Source of the DNA: Glycocaulis albus
GTDB taxonomy: Bacteria; Pseudomonadota; Alphaproteobacteria; Caulobacterales; Maricaulaceae
DNA: 54,983 nt
Assembly: GCF_014639075.1 (NCBI RefSeq)
Contig: NZ_BMFS01000016.1
Span: 1 to 54,983, forward strand
Direction: 5' to 3'
How positions within the stretch are numbered: the first letter of the stretch is position 1; the number at the start of each line of letters is the position of its first letter. Shown piece after piece: positions 33,347 to 42,501 of the stretch. The notes beneath the pieces were generated by a model. It made no database searches. It had not been told where the DNA came from and was given only the letters and a program-made list of their open reading frames with translations. The position numbers and the translations under genes are program-made.

Positions 33347-34639
33347 CTAAGGCGAAGGCGCGTCCGCTTCGGCTTCGCCTGCGCTGAACATCTGCCCCCG
33401 CTCGGTGATCGCGACGATCACCAGGGCGGCAAGACCCAGCCCCGCCATGCCCGCCAGCAGGGGAAAGACCGAGCCATCGAAGGACTGGCCGATCAGCGAG
33501 CCGAGAATGGCCCCGCCAATCGCTGTCACCGACCCGTAAAGCGCAGACGTTGTGCCTGCGCGCTTACCGGCAGGCTCCATGACGAGCGCCGAGAAATTGG
33601 CCCCCATCATCCCGAACAGCATCATGCCCAGCGTCAGTAGCGGGTAGAACAGCCAGAAGGGCGGGTCGGCCATCAGCGCATAGAACGCGTGTCCGCCATT
33701 GATCAGGGTAAAGCCGATAATGGCGGTATGGGATATCTTGCGCATGCCGAAACGCTGGACGATACGCGCATTGATGATGTTGGATACCGCCAGCCCTGCC
33801 GCGATCCCGGCAAAGGCCAGCGCGAACCACACGTCCAGCCCGTACAGCTCGGCCATTATCTGCTCTGCCGTGGCGATGAAGGCGAAAAGTCCCCCGAAGA
33901 TGAAGGCCGCCGCCATCATATAGCCAAGCGTGATGCGGTTGCTGGCGGCCAGCCAGTAATTCTTCAGGGCTGATCGGATGCGTATCGGAATGCGGTTTTC
34001 AACGCTGAGCGTTTCGGGCAGGCGCACCAGCATCCAGCCCCACAACAATCCGCCGCCAGCCAGCAAGGCACCAAAGATCCACTCCCAGCTCGCGACAAGC
34101 AGGATGGCCTGTCCAAGGCCGGGCGCCAGAATGGGCGCGGCCATGAAGAAGGTCATGGCGATGGAGATGATCTGCGCCATCTTGCGCCCCGAGACGAGGT
34201 CGCGCACCACAGCCGTGGCGATGACGCGCGTACCGGCCGCTGCCGCGCCCTGAAGCGCGCGGGCTGCCAGCATCCAGCCGAAATCCGGCGCGGCGAGGCA
34301 CAGCAGCGTTGCGAGTGAGTATGCCCCCAGCGAGACCAGCAGCACGGTGCGCCGTCCCAGCGCATCGGCCAGCGGCCCGTAGAATATCTGCGCGATGCCA
34401 AAACCCAGCACATAGGAGGTGATGACCAGCTGGCGCTCATTGCCCAGGGCGTCGAAGGCCCGGCCTATATCGGGCAGGGCGGGCAGCATGATGTCTATCG
34501 ACAGCGCGTTTAACGCCATCAGCGCGCTCGTCATCGCGATCAGCTCGGCCATGCCGAGCGTCGGGCGCTTCGGATCGGGGGAGGAGAGGGCCACGGCATT
34601 CGTCCACGAGATAAGGGACGCAAAACCAGCCACGCCCAT
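33347..34639 (-). CDS. MFS multidrug efflux transporter, Bcr/CflA type
   Basis: A 430-aa, 12-helix major facilitator. The Bcr/CflA signatures are visible: SIDIMLPALPDIGRAFDA in helix 1, GFGIAQIFYGPLADALGRRTVL (motif A), ALQGAAAAGTRVIATAVVRD in helix 4 and FFMAAPILAPGLGQ in helix 5. Predicted to pump small lipophilic drugs by proton antiport. The long 29-residue leader could be trimmed to an internal Met; AGGGG before ATG 34639 supports the longer form. Confidence 0.9.
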   Translation of the reverse strand: MGVAGFASLISWTNAVALSSPDPKRPTLGMAELIAMTSALMALNALSIDIMLPALPDIGRAFDALGNERQLVITSYVLGFGIAQIFYGPLADALGRRTVLLVSLGAYSLATLLCLAAPDFGWMLAARALQGAAAAGTRVIATAVVRDLVSGRKMAQIISIAMTFFMAAPILAPGLGQAILLVASWEWIFGALLAGGGLLWGWMLVRLPETLSVENRIPIRIRSALKNYWLAASNRITLGYMMAAAFIFGGLFAFIATAEQIMAELYGLDVWFALAFAGIAAGLAVSNIINARIVQRFGMRKISHTAIIGFTLINGGHAFYALMADPPFWLFYPLLTLGMMLFGMMGANFSALVMEPAGKRAGTTSALYGSVTAIGGAILGSLIGQSFDGSVFPLLAGMAGLGLAALVIVAITERGQMFSAGEAEADAPSP

Positions 34640-34676
34640 CCCCTAGTTAGGCAGTGCGCAAGCCTGCGTCGAGGCG

Positions 34677-35441
34677 CTAGCTGCCAAGCGCGCCGAACAC
34701 GTCGCGCGTCAGGCGCGGATCGAAATGCTGTCCGCCATCGACGCACACGATCTGCCCCGACACTGAAGGTGTGGCGAGGAACCAGCGCAGCGTGCGCACC
34801 AGATCATCCGGTGTCGGCCCGCAGCGGAGCGGGTTGTCATTGTGCAGGCGCTCGAATGTGGCCTCGTCATGATAGGGGCTGGGCAAGGTCAGGCCGGGCG
34901 CCACCGCATTGACACGGATGCGCGGAGCGAGCGCGCGCGCGAGCATCTCCGTCACCGCCTTCAGAGCCGCCTTGGAGATGGTGTAGGAGTAGAAATCCGC
35001 GTTGATGTTGAATAGCTTGTAGTCCAGCAGGTTGAAGATCATCGAGCCGTCCGGGGCCTGCGCAGCGAAGGCCTTTGACAGGAGTACAGGCGCGAGCGTG
35101 TTGGCCTCCATATGCGCCCGGAAGCTCTGCGCGCTGACGCTCTCCACGCTGTCATCCTCAAAGATCGAAGCAGAATTCACCAGCAGGCTGACAGGCCCCA
35201 TGGCGCTGGCGGCGTCATTCATCAGCACTTCGGCATTGGCGCCATCGGAGAAGTCGGCGGTGAACACGCCGGCTTTAGCGCCTCTGGAGCGGAGCTCGTC
35301 TGCCAGCTCTTCGGCCGTCTCGCGTGAGCGGTTGCAATGGATGGCGATTGCATAGCCATCGTTCGCCAGTGCCTCACAGAATGCGCGTCCGATACGCTTG
35401 GCCCCGCCAGTTACCAGTGCCGTCCCTTTGCTCTGTGCCAT
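34677..35441 (-). CDS. SDR oxidoreductase, pteridine-reductase/FolM-like
   Basis: A 254-aa short-chain dehydrogenase. The coenzyme motif TGGAKRIG has the Arg typical of pteridine reductases (TGxxxRxG), followed by ADFSD, NSASIFEDD, FNLLDYKL and catalytic YSYTISKAAL; the C terminus CVDGGQHF also fits. Divergent from the PTPS-family and folB genes across 110 bp, which supports a pterin substrate such as dihydromonapterin or dihydrofolate. Start 35441 (MAQSKG) has AGGAG upstream; 35456 is possible. Substrate is inferred from motif and neighbours. Confidence 0.85.
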   Translation of the reverse strand: MAQSKGTALVTGGAKRIGRAFCEALANDGYAIAIHCNRSRETAEELADELRSRGAKAGVFTADFSDGANAEVLMNDAASAMGPVSLLVNSASIFEDDSVESVSAQSFRAHMEANTLAPVLLSKAFAAQAPDGSMIFNLLDYKLFNINADFYSYTISKAALKAVTEMLARALAPRIRVNAVAPGLTLPSPYHDEATFERLHNDNPLRCGPTPDDLVRTLRWFLATPSVSGQIVCVDGGQHFDPRLTRDVFGALGS

Positions 35442-35551
35442 GCCCTGCTCCTGCATCTGGCGGGAAACTATACCTTGCGGGTCCGGTTGAAAGCCCCGAC
35501 CTGCGTGCAGGGCTTACCTTGCACCGCCCTTCGCAGTATAGAGCGCGCGCC

Positions 35552-35899
35552 ATGATGCTGATTTCTGCCCAGGTGAATATCGAAGCCGCGCACTTCACCC
35601 CGTTCGGGGGTGAGGATGATGCGCGCCGCCAGATTCACGGTCATTCCTATCTGGTGCGCGCCTGGGTAGAGGCCGAGCCGGGCGTGGAAGACCTTGACCG
35701 GCTGCGCGAAGATCTCACCGCGGCGTCGCTGCCGCTCGACCATGCGCTTCTCAACGAGGTGGAGGGGCTCTCGGGCCCGTCCATGGAAGCGGTTGCGGAT
35801 TTTGTGGCCCAGCGCCTGGCCCCGCTATGGCCCGGACTGAGAAAAGTCTCGGTGGCCCGGCCCACTCTCGGCTATGAAGTGATACGAGAACTCGCCTGA
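35552..35899 (+). CDS. PTPS/QueD-family T-fold protein without the catalytic Cys
   Basis: A 115-aa protein of the 6-pyruvoyl/6-carboxytetrahydropterin synthase family. The three zinc histidines are present (AAH near residue 14 and HGH near 29-31), and PLDHALLN keeps the Asp-His pair. The catalytic Cys four residues before HGH is Arg (RRQIHGH), and the pterin-anchoring Glu of the C-terminal KET motif is missing (ARPTLGYEV). So it is neither a standard QueD nor PTPS-III (Glu in place of Cys). Next to folB and a FolM-like gene, an altered pterin reaction is plausible but unproven. Confidence 0.85.
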   Translation: MMLISAQVNIEAAHFTPFGGEDDARRQIHGHSYLVRAWVEAEPGVEDLDRLREDLTAASLPLDHALLNEVEGLSGPSMEAVADFVAQRLAPLWPGLRKVSVARPTLGYEVIRELA

Positions 35900-35940
35900 G
35901 CTTCAAGCCTCGCATTCCGCCGCCAAACAGGATTTCCGGC

Positions 35941-36360
35941 ATGAAACTGACGCCTGCCAACGCTGATGCAGCCCTTGCTGCACGCGCAGAACCTGCCGCG
36001 AGCGGGGAGCGTCTGAGCGTGCGGGTGGAAGGCCTGCGTCTGGATGCGGAAGTGGGCGTCTATGCCAGCGAGCATGGCCGCAAGCAGCCGATTACCGTCA
36101 GCCTTGAGGCCGAAGTGGCCAGCGAGGCTGCGCATCCCGGCGCGGATCTGGGGCACGCGGTGAATTATGCCGCGCTGGCAGAAACCGTGCGCCAGGTGGT
36201 GGGCCGCCAGCATCACGAATTGCTCGAAGATCTGGCGCAGGCGCTCGCCGACACGATGTTCGCCGATCCGCGCATCGTGCGCATTGCCCTGACAATCGAC
36301 AAGCTGACCGCGCTGGACGATGCTGCGTCCGTTGGCGTCAGCTATGAGCGCTGGCGCTGA
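35941..36360 (+). CDS. folB: Dihydroneopterin aldolase family protein
   Basis: A 139-aa FolB-type T-fold enzyme with a 20-residue extension before the domain. Residues matching E. coli FolB are kept: Glu in [12 protein letters not shown], Tyr in [10 protein letters not shown], Glu in [13 protein letters not shown] and Lys in [12 protein letters not shown]. The enzyme cleaves dihydroneopterin to 6-hydroxymethyldihydropterin for folate; a FolX-like epimerase role is the alternative given the FolM-like neighbour. It overlaps possible upstream starts of uvrC. Confidence 0.87.
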   Translation: MKLTPANADAALAARAEPAASGERLSVRVEGLRLDAEVGVYASEHGRKQPITVSLEAEVASEAAHPGADLGHAVNYAALAETVRQVVGRQHHELLEDLAQALADTMFADPRIVRIALTIDKLTALDDAASVGVSYERWR

Positions 36361-36391
36361 CGCCACGCGCAAGACGGCCTATCTTTCCCTC

Positions 36392-38302
36392 ATGGCCCGC
36401 GCACAGAAGCCCCAGACACCGCCTGCAGACACGCCTGACGCGCCCGGCCGCGCCAGCGAGGCGTCTGCGCGCTCCGGGCCGGACGTGATCGCCGACTACG
36501 TCAAGCGCCTGCCGATGAAGCCCGGCGTCTACCGCATGTACGGGGCGGATGGCGAGGTACTGTATGTGGGCAAGGCCCGCCAGCTGAAATCGCGCGTGTC
36601 GAACTACGCCAAGTCCGGCGGGCACAATAACCGCATCGCGCTGATGATCGCGCTGACGGCTAGCATGGAATTTGTCGTCACCGCGACCGAGACCGAGGCC
36701 CTGCTGCTGGAAGCCAACCTGATCAAGCGGCTGAAACCCCGCTTCAACATCATATTGCGTGACGACAAGTCCTTCCCCTACATCCTCATCCGCACCGGCC
36801 ATGCATCTGCGCAGCTGACCAAGCACCGCGGCGCACGCAAGATGAAGGGTGACTATTTCGGCCCCTTTGCCTCGGCCGGAGCCGTCAATCACACTCTTAA
36901 CACGCTGCAGAAAGCCTTCCTGTTGCGCACATGCACGGACAGCGTGTTCGAGGCGCGCACCCGCCCCTGCATGCTCTACCAGATCAAGCGCTGTGCGGGC
37001 CCGTGCGTCGATCTGATCACGCAGGAGCGCTATGACGCGCTGGTGGGCGAGGCGCGCGAGTTCCTGCGCGGGCGTTCGGGTGCCTTGCGCGAACGCTTGC
37101 AGGGCGAGATGGAGGAGGCATCGCAGGCGCTGGACTTCGAACGCGCCGCGCGCCTGCGTGACCGGCTGCGGGCGATAGCCGCCGTCACCACCAGCCAGGG
37201 GATCAATCCTGAAGGCATCGAGGAGGCCGATGTCATCGCCGTCCATCAGGAAGGCGGCAAGAGCTGCGTTCAGGTCTTCTTCTTTCGGGCGGGCCAGAAC
37301 TGGGGCAATCGTGCCTTCTATCCGCGCCATGAGGCCGATGCCGGGCCAGAGGATGTGCTGGGCGCCTTCATCGCGCAGTTCTACGAGGACAAGCCTGCAC
37401 CGTCCTTGCTGCTGGTCTCACATGAACCCGATCAGGGCGAGCTGCTGGCTGAGGCGTTGTCCTTGAGGGCCGGACATGGCGTGGAAATCAGGAAGCCCCG
37501 GCGCGGCACCAAGACCCAGCTTGTCGATCAGGCGATGACGAATGCGCGCGAGGCGCTGGGCCGGACGCTCGCCGAGTCGAAAAGCCAGGCCCAGCTTCTT
37601 GACGGCGTGGCGCGAGTGTTCGCACTGGACGCCCGCCCGGACCGTATAGAGGTCTATGACAATTCCCACATACAAGGCTCGAACGCGCTCGGCGCGATGA
37701 TCGTCGCTGGCCCGGAAGGGTTTGAAAAAAACCAGTACCGGCGCTTCAACATGAAGGGCGGTGATGCTGCCACCAACGATGATTTTGCCATGATGGCCGC
37801 CATGCTGCGCCGCCGCTTTGCGCGGCTGGCGAAAGAGCGTGGGGAGGGAGCGCCGGTGCCGGACCTGGTGCTCATTGATGGCGGCAAAGGCCAGCTGTCA
37901 GCGGCGATGGCAGTCATGGAAGAGCTCGGCATGAGCGATATCCCGCTGGCCGCTATTGCCAAGGGGCCGGACAGGAATGCGGGCCGGGAGGACTTCTATA
38001 TGGAGGGCAAGGCGCCATTCCGCCTGCCGGCCAATGATCCTGTGCTCTACTATCTTCAGCGCCTGCGCGACGAGGCGCACCGCTTTGCCATTACCGGCCA
38101 CCGCGCCGCGCGCAGCCGGGCGATCAAGGATAATCCGCTCAATGATATCGCCGGTATCGGGGCCTCGCGCCGTGCCGCGCTTCTGAGGCATTTCGGCTCG
38201 GCGCGGGCTGTGTCACGGGCAAACCTTGCGGATCTTGAGGCGGTCGAAGGCGTTTCAAAGGCGCTCGCCCGCAAGATCTACGACCATTTCCACGAGGGTT
38301 AG
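36392..38302 (+). CDS. uvrC: Excinuclease ABC subunit C
   Basis: A 636-aa nucleotide-excision-repair nuclease. GIY-YIG domain ([28 protein letters not shown]), cysteine region [30 protein letters not shown] domain ([19 protein letters not shown]), the RNase-H-like 5' incision domain ([21 protein letters not shown]) and C-terminal HhH ([17 protein letters not shown]). Start 36392 (MARAQKP) is a choice; ATG 36344, overlapping the folB end, is an alternative. It cuts both sides of a lesion with UvrAB. Confidence 0.95.
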   Translation: MARAQKPQTPPADTPDAPGRASEASARSGPDVIADYVKRLPMKPGVYRMYGADGEVLYVGKARQLKSRVSNYAKSGGHNNRIALMIALTASMEFVVTATETEALLLEANLIKRLKPRFNIILRDDKSFPYILIRTGHASAQLTKHRGARKMKGDYFGPFASAGAVNHTLNTLQKAFLLRTCTDSVFEARTRPCMLYQIKRCAGPCVDLITQERYDALVGEAREFLRGRSGALRERLQGEMEEASQALDFERAARLRDRLRAIAAVTTSQGINPEGIEEADVIAVHQEGGKSCVQVFFFRAGQNWGNRAFYPRHEADAGPEDVLGAFIAQFYEDKPAPSLLLVSHEPDQGELLAEALSLRAGHGVEIRKPRRGTKTQLVDQAMTNAREALGRTLAESKSQAQLLDGVARVFALDARPDRIEVYDNSHIQGSNALGAMIVAGPEGFEKNQYRRFNMKGGDAATNDDFAMMAAMLRRRFARLAKERGEGAPVPDLVLIDGGKGQLSAAMAVMEELGMSDIPLAAIAKGPDRNAGREDFYMEGKAPFRLPANDPVLYYLQRLRDEAHRFAITGHRAARSRAIKDNPLNDIAGIGASRRAALLRHFGSARAVSRANLADLEAVEGVSKALARKIYDHFHEG

Positions 38303-38311
38303 GAGAGGTAG

Positions 38312-38902
38312 TTGCTGCGCCATATCCCCAATCTCCTGACGGTACTGCGGGCTCTTGGCGGTGTTGCCGGTGCGTGGCTGTTACTGCAAAGCGCCGGTGC
38401 TGCACTCGAAGAGACGGCGCAATTCTACGCCATCCTCTCCGGCCTCATTTTCCTCTCTGCCGCCCTCACCGACTGGCTCGACGGATGGTTGGCACGGCGG
38501 CTCGACGCACAAAGCGCCCTTGGCGAACTGCTCGACCCGATTGCTGACAAGGTGCTGACCGGCGCCTATCTGGTCGCCTACACTGTGATTGCCGGCGGCA
38601 ATCCGGCATTGGCTGTTCCGGTCGGCGTAATCCTGGTGCGCGATATCCTCATTACGGGTTTGCGGCTGTCGGGCCCGCCACGGGCCGCCGAAGCCTATGC
38701 GGTGACGAACGATGCCAAGGCCAAGACAGCCCTGACCATGATTGTCGCGGCCATACCCTTTGTGCTCGTCGCGGCCGGATTTACCGAGGTGCGGGACTGG
38801 TTCTACATCTGGGTTGGCGGGGTGTGGCTATGCGCGGCACTGACGGTGTGGAGTGCGATACCCTACATCCGGAAGGCGTTTCAGATAGGCAATCAGAAGT
38901 AG
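38312..38902 (+). CDS. pgsA: CDP-diacylglycerol-glycerol-3-phosphate 3-phosphatidyltransferase
   Basis: A 196-aa membrane enzyme making phosphatidylglycerol-phosphate. The CDP-alcohol phosphotransferase signature D-x2-DG-x2-AR-x8-G-x3-D-x3-D is complete in DWLDGWLARRLDAQSALGEL then LDPIADK. The N terminus HIPNLLTVLRALGG is typical. The start is TTG 38312, supported by GGAGAGG at 38302-38308; no ATG fits. It follows uvrC by 9 bases, as in many alphaproteobacteria. Confidence 0.93.
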   Translation: MLRHIPNLLTVLRALGGVAGAWLLLQSAGAALEETAQFYAILSGLIFLSAALTDWLDGWLARRLDAQSALGELLDPIADKVLTGAYLVAYTVIAGGNPALAVPVGVILVRDILITGLRLSGPPRAAEAYAVTNDAKAKTALTMIVAAIPFVLVAAGFTEVRDWFYIWVGGVWLCAALTVWSAIPYIRKAFQIGNQK

Positions 38903-38935
38903 CATAATAGCCAGAACACATCTGAAACCTTTCAT

Positions 38936-38975
38936 TAACCGCACCATGAGAACGGTTATAGGCATAACTTTATGC
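38936..38975. promoter_or_regulatory. Two nested palindromes before the globin chemoreceptor gene
   Basis: TAACCG at 38936-38941 mirrors CGGTTA at 38953-38958, and GCATAA-CT-TTATGC (38962-38975) is a perfect 6-2-6 palindrome 22 bases before the start codon. CATTAACC resembles a CtrA half site. Candidate operator/promoter region; no protein can be assigned. Confidence 0.4.
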
Positions 38976-38997
38976 TTGCGGACGAGGAGCCGCCATC

Positions 38998-40353
38998 ATG
39001 ACCGTTTCACACCTTTCCGAGCGTTTTGATTTTCTGGCTTTCAATGACAGTGACCGGGCCCGTCTGCGCAGCCTGAGGCCGCTTGTTGCCGCTGAGCTGC
39101 CGGCCATTCTCGACCAGTTCTATCTCGACATCTCGAAACATCCGGAAGTCGATGTGATGTTCAAGAGCGCGGAGATGCGCGCCCATGCCCGCCAGAAACA
39201 GCTGGAACACTGGCTGCGGATTTGTGATGCGCAATACGGCGCCGATTATCTGCAGTCGGTCCAGCGCATCGGCGAGACCCACGCCCGGCTCGGCCTGAAG
39301 CCGGCCTGGTATTTTGGCGGTTATGCCAAGATTGTTGGCGGGATGGTCAAGGCGATCGTCCACAAGGCCAACGCAAGCCGGAATTTTCTGCAGCGTTTTG
39401 GCAATGATGAAGAGCTGGCTGTGGCCCTCGATACGCTGGTCAAGGCCGCCATGCTGGACATGGATCTTTGCATGTCCACCATCGAGGCGTGTGCCGCACG
39501 TGCCAAGGCCGAGGAGCGCAATGCGCTGGCCAGCGAGTTCGAAAAAACGGTTTCGGCGATTGTGTCTTCGGTGGCGGCCGCCTCCGAGGAGTTGTCGACC
39601 ACCGCCAGAGCCATGGCCCAGACGGCAGAAGGCACGACCGAGCGATCCTCCAGCGTGGCTGCGGCATCCGAGCAGGCGAGCACCGCAGCGCGCACCGTGG
39701 CCCAGGCTGCCGGCGAGTTGACCCGCGCCATTGGCGAGATTTCCGAGCGGGCGGGCGAGGCGGCGAGCGCGTCGTCTCAGGCCAGAGATGAAGCCCGCCG
39801 CACCGCCGAGACCATGGCCGAGCTCTCTGCCGCTGCTGAACGCATCGGCACGATTGTCAGCCTGATAGAGACCGTGGCCGAGCAGACCAATCTTCTGGCG
39901 CTGAACGCCACGATCGAGGCAGCCCGCGCCGGCGAGGCCGGCAAGGGATTTGCCGTGGTGGCTAGCGAGGTCAAGTCGTTGGCCGCGCAGACCGCCAAGG
40001 CCACTGAGGAGATATCCGGCCAGATCACCAATGTGCAGGACGTGGTCAACGCGGCGGTGAAGGCCATCGAGGCGGTTTCCGGCTCCATTGAGCAGGTGAC
40101 GGGCGTGTCAGCCTCCATCTCGGCAGCGGTGGAAGAACAGAGTGCGGCCACTGCCGAAATCGAGCGCAATACCAGCCAGTCGGCGGAAAGCTCCGGCATG
40201 GTCTCGCAGACCATCACCGAGGTGCTCTCCGGTGCACAGGAGACCAGCAACTCGGCCAGCGCCGTGGTGGGCGCAGCGGGCGAGCTGGGCCGTCAGGCAG
40301 AACAGCTGCGTGGCGATGTCGCGCGCTTCCTGGAGCGTATCCGCGCAGCGTAA
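38998..40353 (+). CDS. Globin-coupled methyl-accepting chemotaxis protein
   Basis: A 451-aa cytosolic chemoreceptor with no membrane helix. Residues about 1-165 form a protoglobin-type sensor; His95 in [19 protein letters not shown] is the likely proximal heme ligand. The rest is a coiled-coil MCP signalling domain with the hairpin tip [20 protein letters not shown] and flanking Ala/Glu-rich heptads for methylation. Homologues of HemAT type sense O2. Gas specificity is not readable. The neighbouring two-component genes may be unrelated since chemoreceptors signal through CheA. Confidence 0.92.
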   Translation: MTVSHLSERFDFLAFNDSDRARLRSLRPLVAAELPAILDQFYLDISKHPEVDVMFKSAEMRAHARQKQLEHWLRICDAQYGADYLQSVQRIGETHARLGLKPAWYFGGYAKIVGGMVKAIVHKANASRNFLQRFGNDEELAVALDTLVKAAMLDMDLCMSTIEACAARAKAEERNALASEFEKTVSAIVSSVAAASEELSTTARAMAQTAEGTTERSSSVAAASEQASTAARTVAQAAGELTRAIGEISERAGEAASASSQARDEARRTAETMAELSAAAERIGTIVSLIETVAEQTNLLALNATIEAARAGEAGKGFAVVASEVKSLAAQTAKATEEISGQITNVQDVVNAAVKAIEAVSGSIEQVTGVSASISAAVEEQSAATAEIERNTSQSAESSGMVSQTITEVLSGAQETSNSASAVVGAAGELGRQAEQLRGDVARFLERIRAA

Positions 40354-40411
40354 AGTTTCGGCTGAAATGCTGCGTAACATCCTGCCACTTTGTGGCGTGG
40401 CCAAACCGGTC

Positions 40412-40453
40412 CATCCTTGCTCCTGACTTTGCTGGCATAGCGGAGCAAGGATG
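40412..40453 (+). promoter_or_regulatory. Hairpin covering ribosome binding site and start codon of the response regulator
   Basis: CATCCTTGCTCC at 40412-40423 is perfectly complementary to GGAGCAAGGATG at 40442-40453 with an 18-base loop. The 3' arm contains the GGAG Shine-Dalgarno and the ATG itself of the downstream regulator. In mRNA this 12-bp stem would block translation initiation until melted or displaced. Sequence symmetry is certain; regulation is inference. Confidence 0.55.
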
Positions 40454-41167
40454 ACCGGCCTGCCACCTGAAACCCATATTCTCGTCGTCGATGATGATGA
40501 CCGTATCCGGACGCTCTTGAGCCGCTTCCTGCGTGAGCGGGGCTTTCGCGTGTCGTCTGCGCCCAATGCCGACAAGGCGCTGTCCATGCTGCGCTCGCTT
40601 GCCTTTGACCTGCTCATTCTCGACGTGATGATGCCGGGCATGGACGGGTTTGAGCTAACGCGTGCCGTGCGGCAGGCGCATGACTGTCCGATCCTGCTTC
40701 TCACCGCACGCGGCGAGCCTGAAGACCGGATCAAGGGGCTGTCGCTCGGCGCTGATGACTATCTGGCCAAGCCCTTCGAACCGGAAGAGCTGATCTTGCG
40801 GGTGCAGGCCATATTGCGCCGGATGATCCCCAAGAAGCTGGGGGCAAAGCGCGTGCGTTTCGGCAGCTGGATATTCGAGCTGGAGACCGGCCAGCTCTTG
40901 CAGGGCGACGCGCGCGTGCGCCTGACCGGCGGCGAGGCGGCCCTGCTCACCGCCCTTGCCCAGTCACCGGGCGAGGCGGTTGACCGCTACCTCCTCTCCG
41001 AGCGCGCTGCCGGTGGTGCGGGCGAGCGGGCCATCGACGTGCAGATGACGCGCCTGCGCCGCAAGATCGAGGACGATCCCAAGAACCCGGTTTTCCTCCA
41101 GACGGTGCGTGGCGAAGGCTATAAGCTGGTAGCCGAGCCGGTCTTCGAGGCACCGGCGGGAAAGTGA
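40451..41167 (+). CDS. OmpR-family response regulator
   Basis: A 238-aa regulator: receiver domain with acidic pocket VVDDDD, phospho-acceptor Asp58 in LLILDVMMPGMDG, Thr in LLLTARG and Lys in DDYLAKPFEPEE; then a winged-helix effector (LTGGEAALLTAL, ERAIDVQMTRLRRKIEDDP, QTVRGEGYKL). It pairs with the kinase 10 bases downstream in OmpR/EnvZ fashion. The start codon lies inside a 12-bp inverted repeat. Target genes unknown. Confidence 0.93.
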   Translation: MTGLPPETHILVVDDDDRIRTLLSRFLRERGFRVSSAPNADKALSMLRSLAFDLLILDVMMPGMDGFELTRAVRQAHDCPILLLTARGEPEDRIKGLSLGADDYLAKPFEPEELILRVQAILRRMIPKKLGAKRVRFGSWIFELETGQLLQGDARVRLTGGEAALLTALAQSPGEAVDRYLLSERAAGGAGERAIDVQMTRLRRKIEDDPKNPVFLQTVRGEGYKLVAEPVFEAPAGK

Positions 41168-41177
41168 GCGCGCGTCC

Positions 41178-42491
41178 ATGAGGTTGGCTTTCAAACGCTA
41201 TTTGCCGACGAGCCTGTTCGGCCGCTCCCTGCTCATCATCGTCCTTCCCGTGGCGATCATGCAGGTCGCGGTAACCTGGTCCTTCTTTGAGGAGCACTGG
41301 CAGACTGTGACGGCGCGCCTGTCTGAAAGCGTTGCCGGTGATGTGGCGATGGTGACGGCCCTTGTGGAGCGGTCAGGGCCGGAATCGGTGGATCCGATTG
41401 CCAATCTGGCCTTCGAGACGGTGGGCCTCTCGGTTGATCTGCGGGAAGGCGATGTGCTGCCCTCCAGCCGCCGGACGGCGTTTTTCCGCGCGCTGGACCG
41501 CTCCTTGCGGCGAGCGCTCACAGCCAGGCTCGACAACGAATTCTGGTTCGACACGACGCGCTACCCCGAATATGTCGATATCCGCGTGCAGACGGAGGCG
41601 GGCGTCTTGCGCTTCATCGCGTCGCGAGAGCGGGCTTTCGCCACAACCGGCCATATCTTCATCCTGTGGATTGTCGGCGCCTCCACGCTTCTCAGCGCCG
41701 TGTCGATCATCTTCATCCGCAATCAGGCCAAGCCGATCCAGCGTCTCGCCGCGGCAGCGGAGGCCTTCGGACGCGGGCAGGACACAGCCGGGTTCCGCCC
41801 GGCTGGCGCGCGCGAAGTGCGCCAGGCCGCAACCGCCTTTATCGACATGCGTGAAAGGCTGGTGCGCTATGTGGAACAACGCACCGCCCTGCTGGCGGGC
41901 GTCAGCCACGATCTTCGAACGCCGCTGACGCGCCTGCGCCTCCAGCTGGCGCTGATGCCGGCCGGACCGGAGCGCGATGCGGCGATCCAGGACATTGCCG
42001 AGATGGAGATGGCGCTGGATGAATACCTCGCCTTTGCCCGTGGCCAGAGCGGCGAGGAAAGCGCGCATACCGATCTGGCTGAATTATGCCGTGGGCTGGC
42101 AGCGAAGGCCGGGCGGTCAGGCCGCGAAATATCGCTGGATGTACCGGAAGTGCTCACCCGCGAGGTCCGCCCGGGCACACTGACTCGCGCCGTCTCCAAC
42201 CTCGTCAGCAACGCCGCCTCGCACGGTCAGAGCGTCAGCCTGTCTCTGGTGGATACAGGCGGGCGGATCGAATTCCGCGTCGAGGACGACGGTCCGGGTA
42301 TACCCCCTGAGCTCTATGAGGAAGCCTTCCGGCCCTTCAGCCGTCTCGACCCGGCGCGCAACAGCAACACGACCGGCGTCGGTCTCGGGCTGGCCATCGC
42401 GCGCGATGCGGCGCGGGCCCATGGCGGGGACGTGTTTCTGGATCGCAGTGATCTTGGCGGCTTGAAGGCCGTACTCTGGATTCCGGCTTAA
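41178..42491 (+). CDS. EnvZ-type sensor histidine kinase
   Basis: A 437-aa inner-membrane kinase with two transmembrane helices (about residues 17-38 and 158-178) bracketing a periplasmic sensor, a HAMP linker (RNQAKPIQRLAAAAEAFGRG), phospho-acceptor His244 in GVSHDLRTPLTRLRLQL, N box NLVSNAASHG, and ATP-binding FRVEDDGPGIPPE and GVGLGLAIAR. It should phosphorylate the regulator encoded upstream. Signal unknown; EnvZ-like domain order suggests an osmotic or envelope cue. Confidence 0.93.
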   Translation: MRLAFKRYLPTSLFGRSLLIIVLPVAIMQVAVTWSFFEEHWQTVTARLSESVAGDVAMVTALVERSGPESVDPIANLAFETVGLSVDLREGDVLPSSRRTAFFRALDRSLRRALTARLDNEFWFDTTRYPEYVDIRVQTEAGVLRFIASRERAFATTGHIFILWIVGASTLLSAVSIIFIRNQAKPIQRLAAAAEAFGRGQDTAGFRPAGAREVRQAATAFIDMRERLVRYVEQRTALLAGVSHDLRTPLTRLRLQLALMPAGPERDAAIQDIAEMEMALDEYLAFARGQSGEESAHTDLAELCRGLAAKAGRSGREISLDVPEVLTREVRPGTLTRAVSNLVSNAASHGQSVSLSLVDTGGRIEFRVEDDGPGIPPELYEEAFRPFSRLDPARNSNTTGVGLGLAIARDAARAHGGDVFLDRSDLGGLKAVLWIPA

Positions 42492-42501
42492 CGGCAGGGT
42501 C

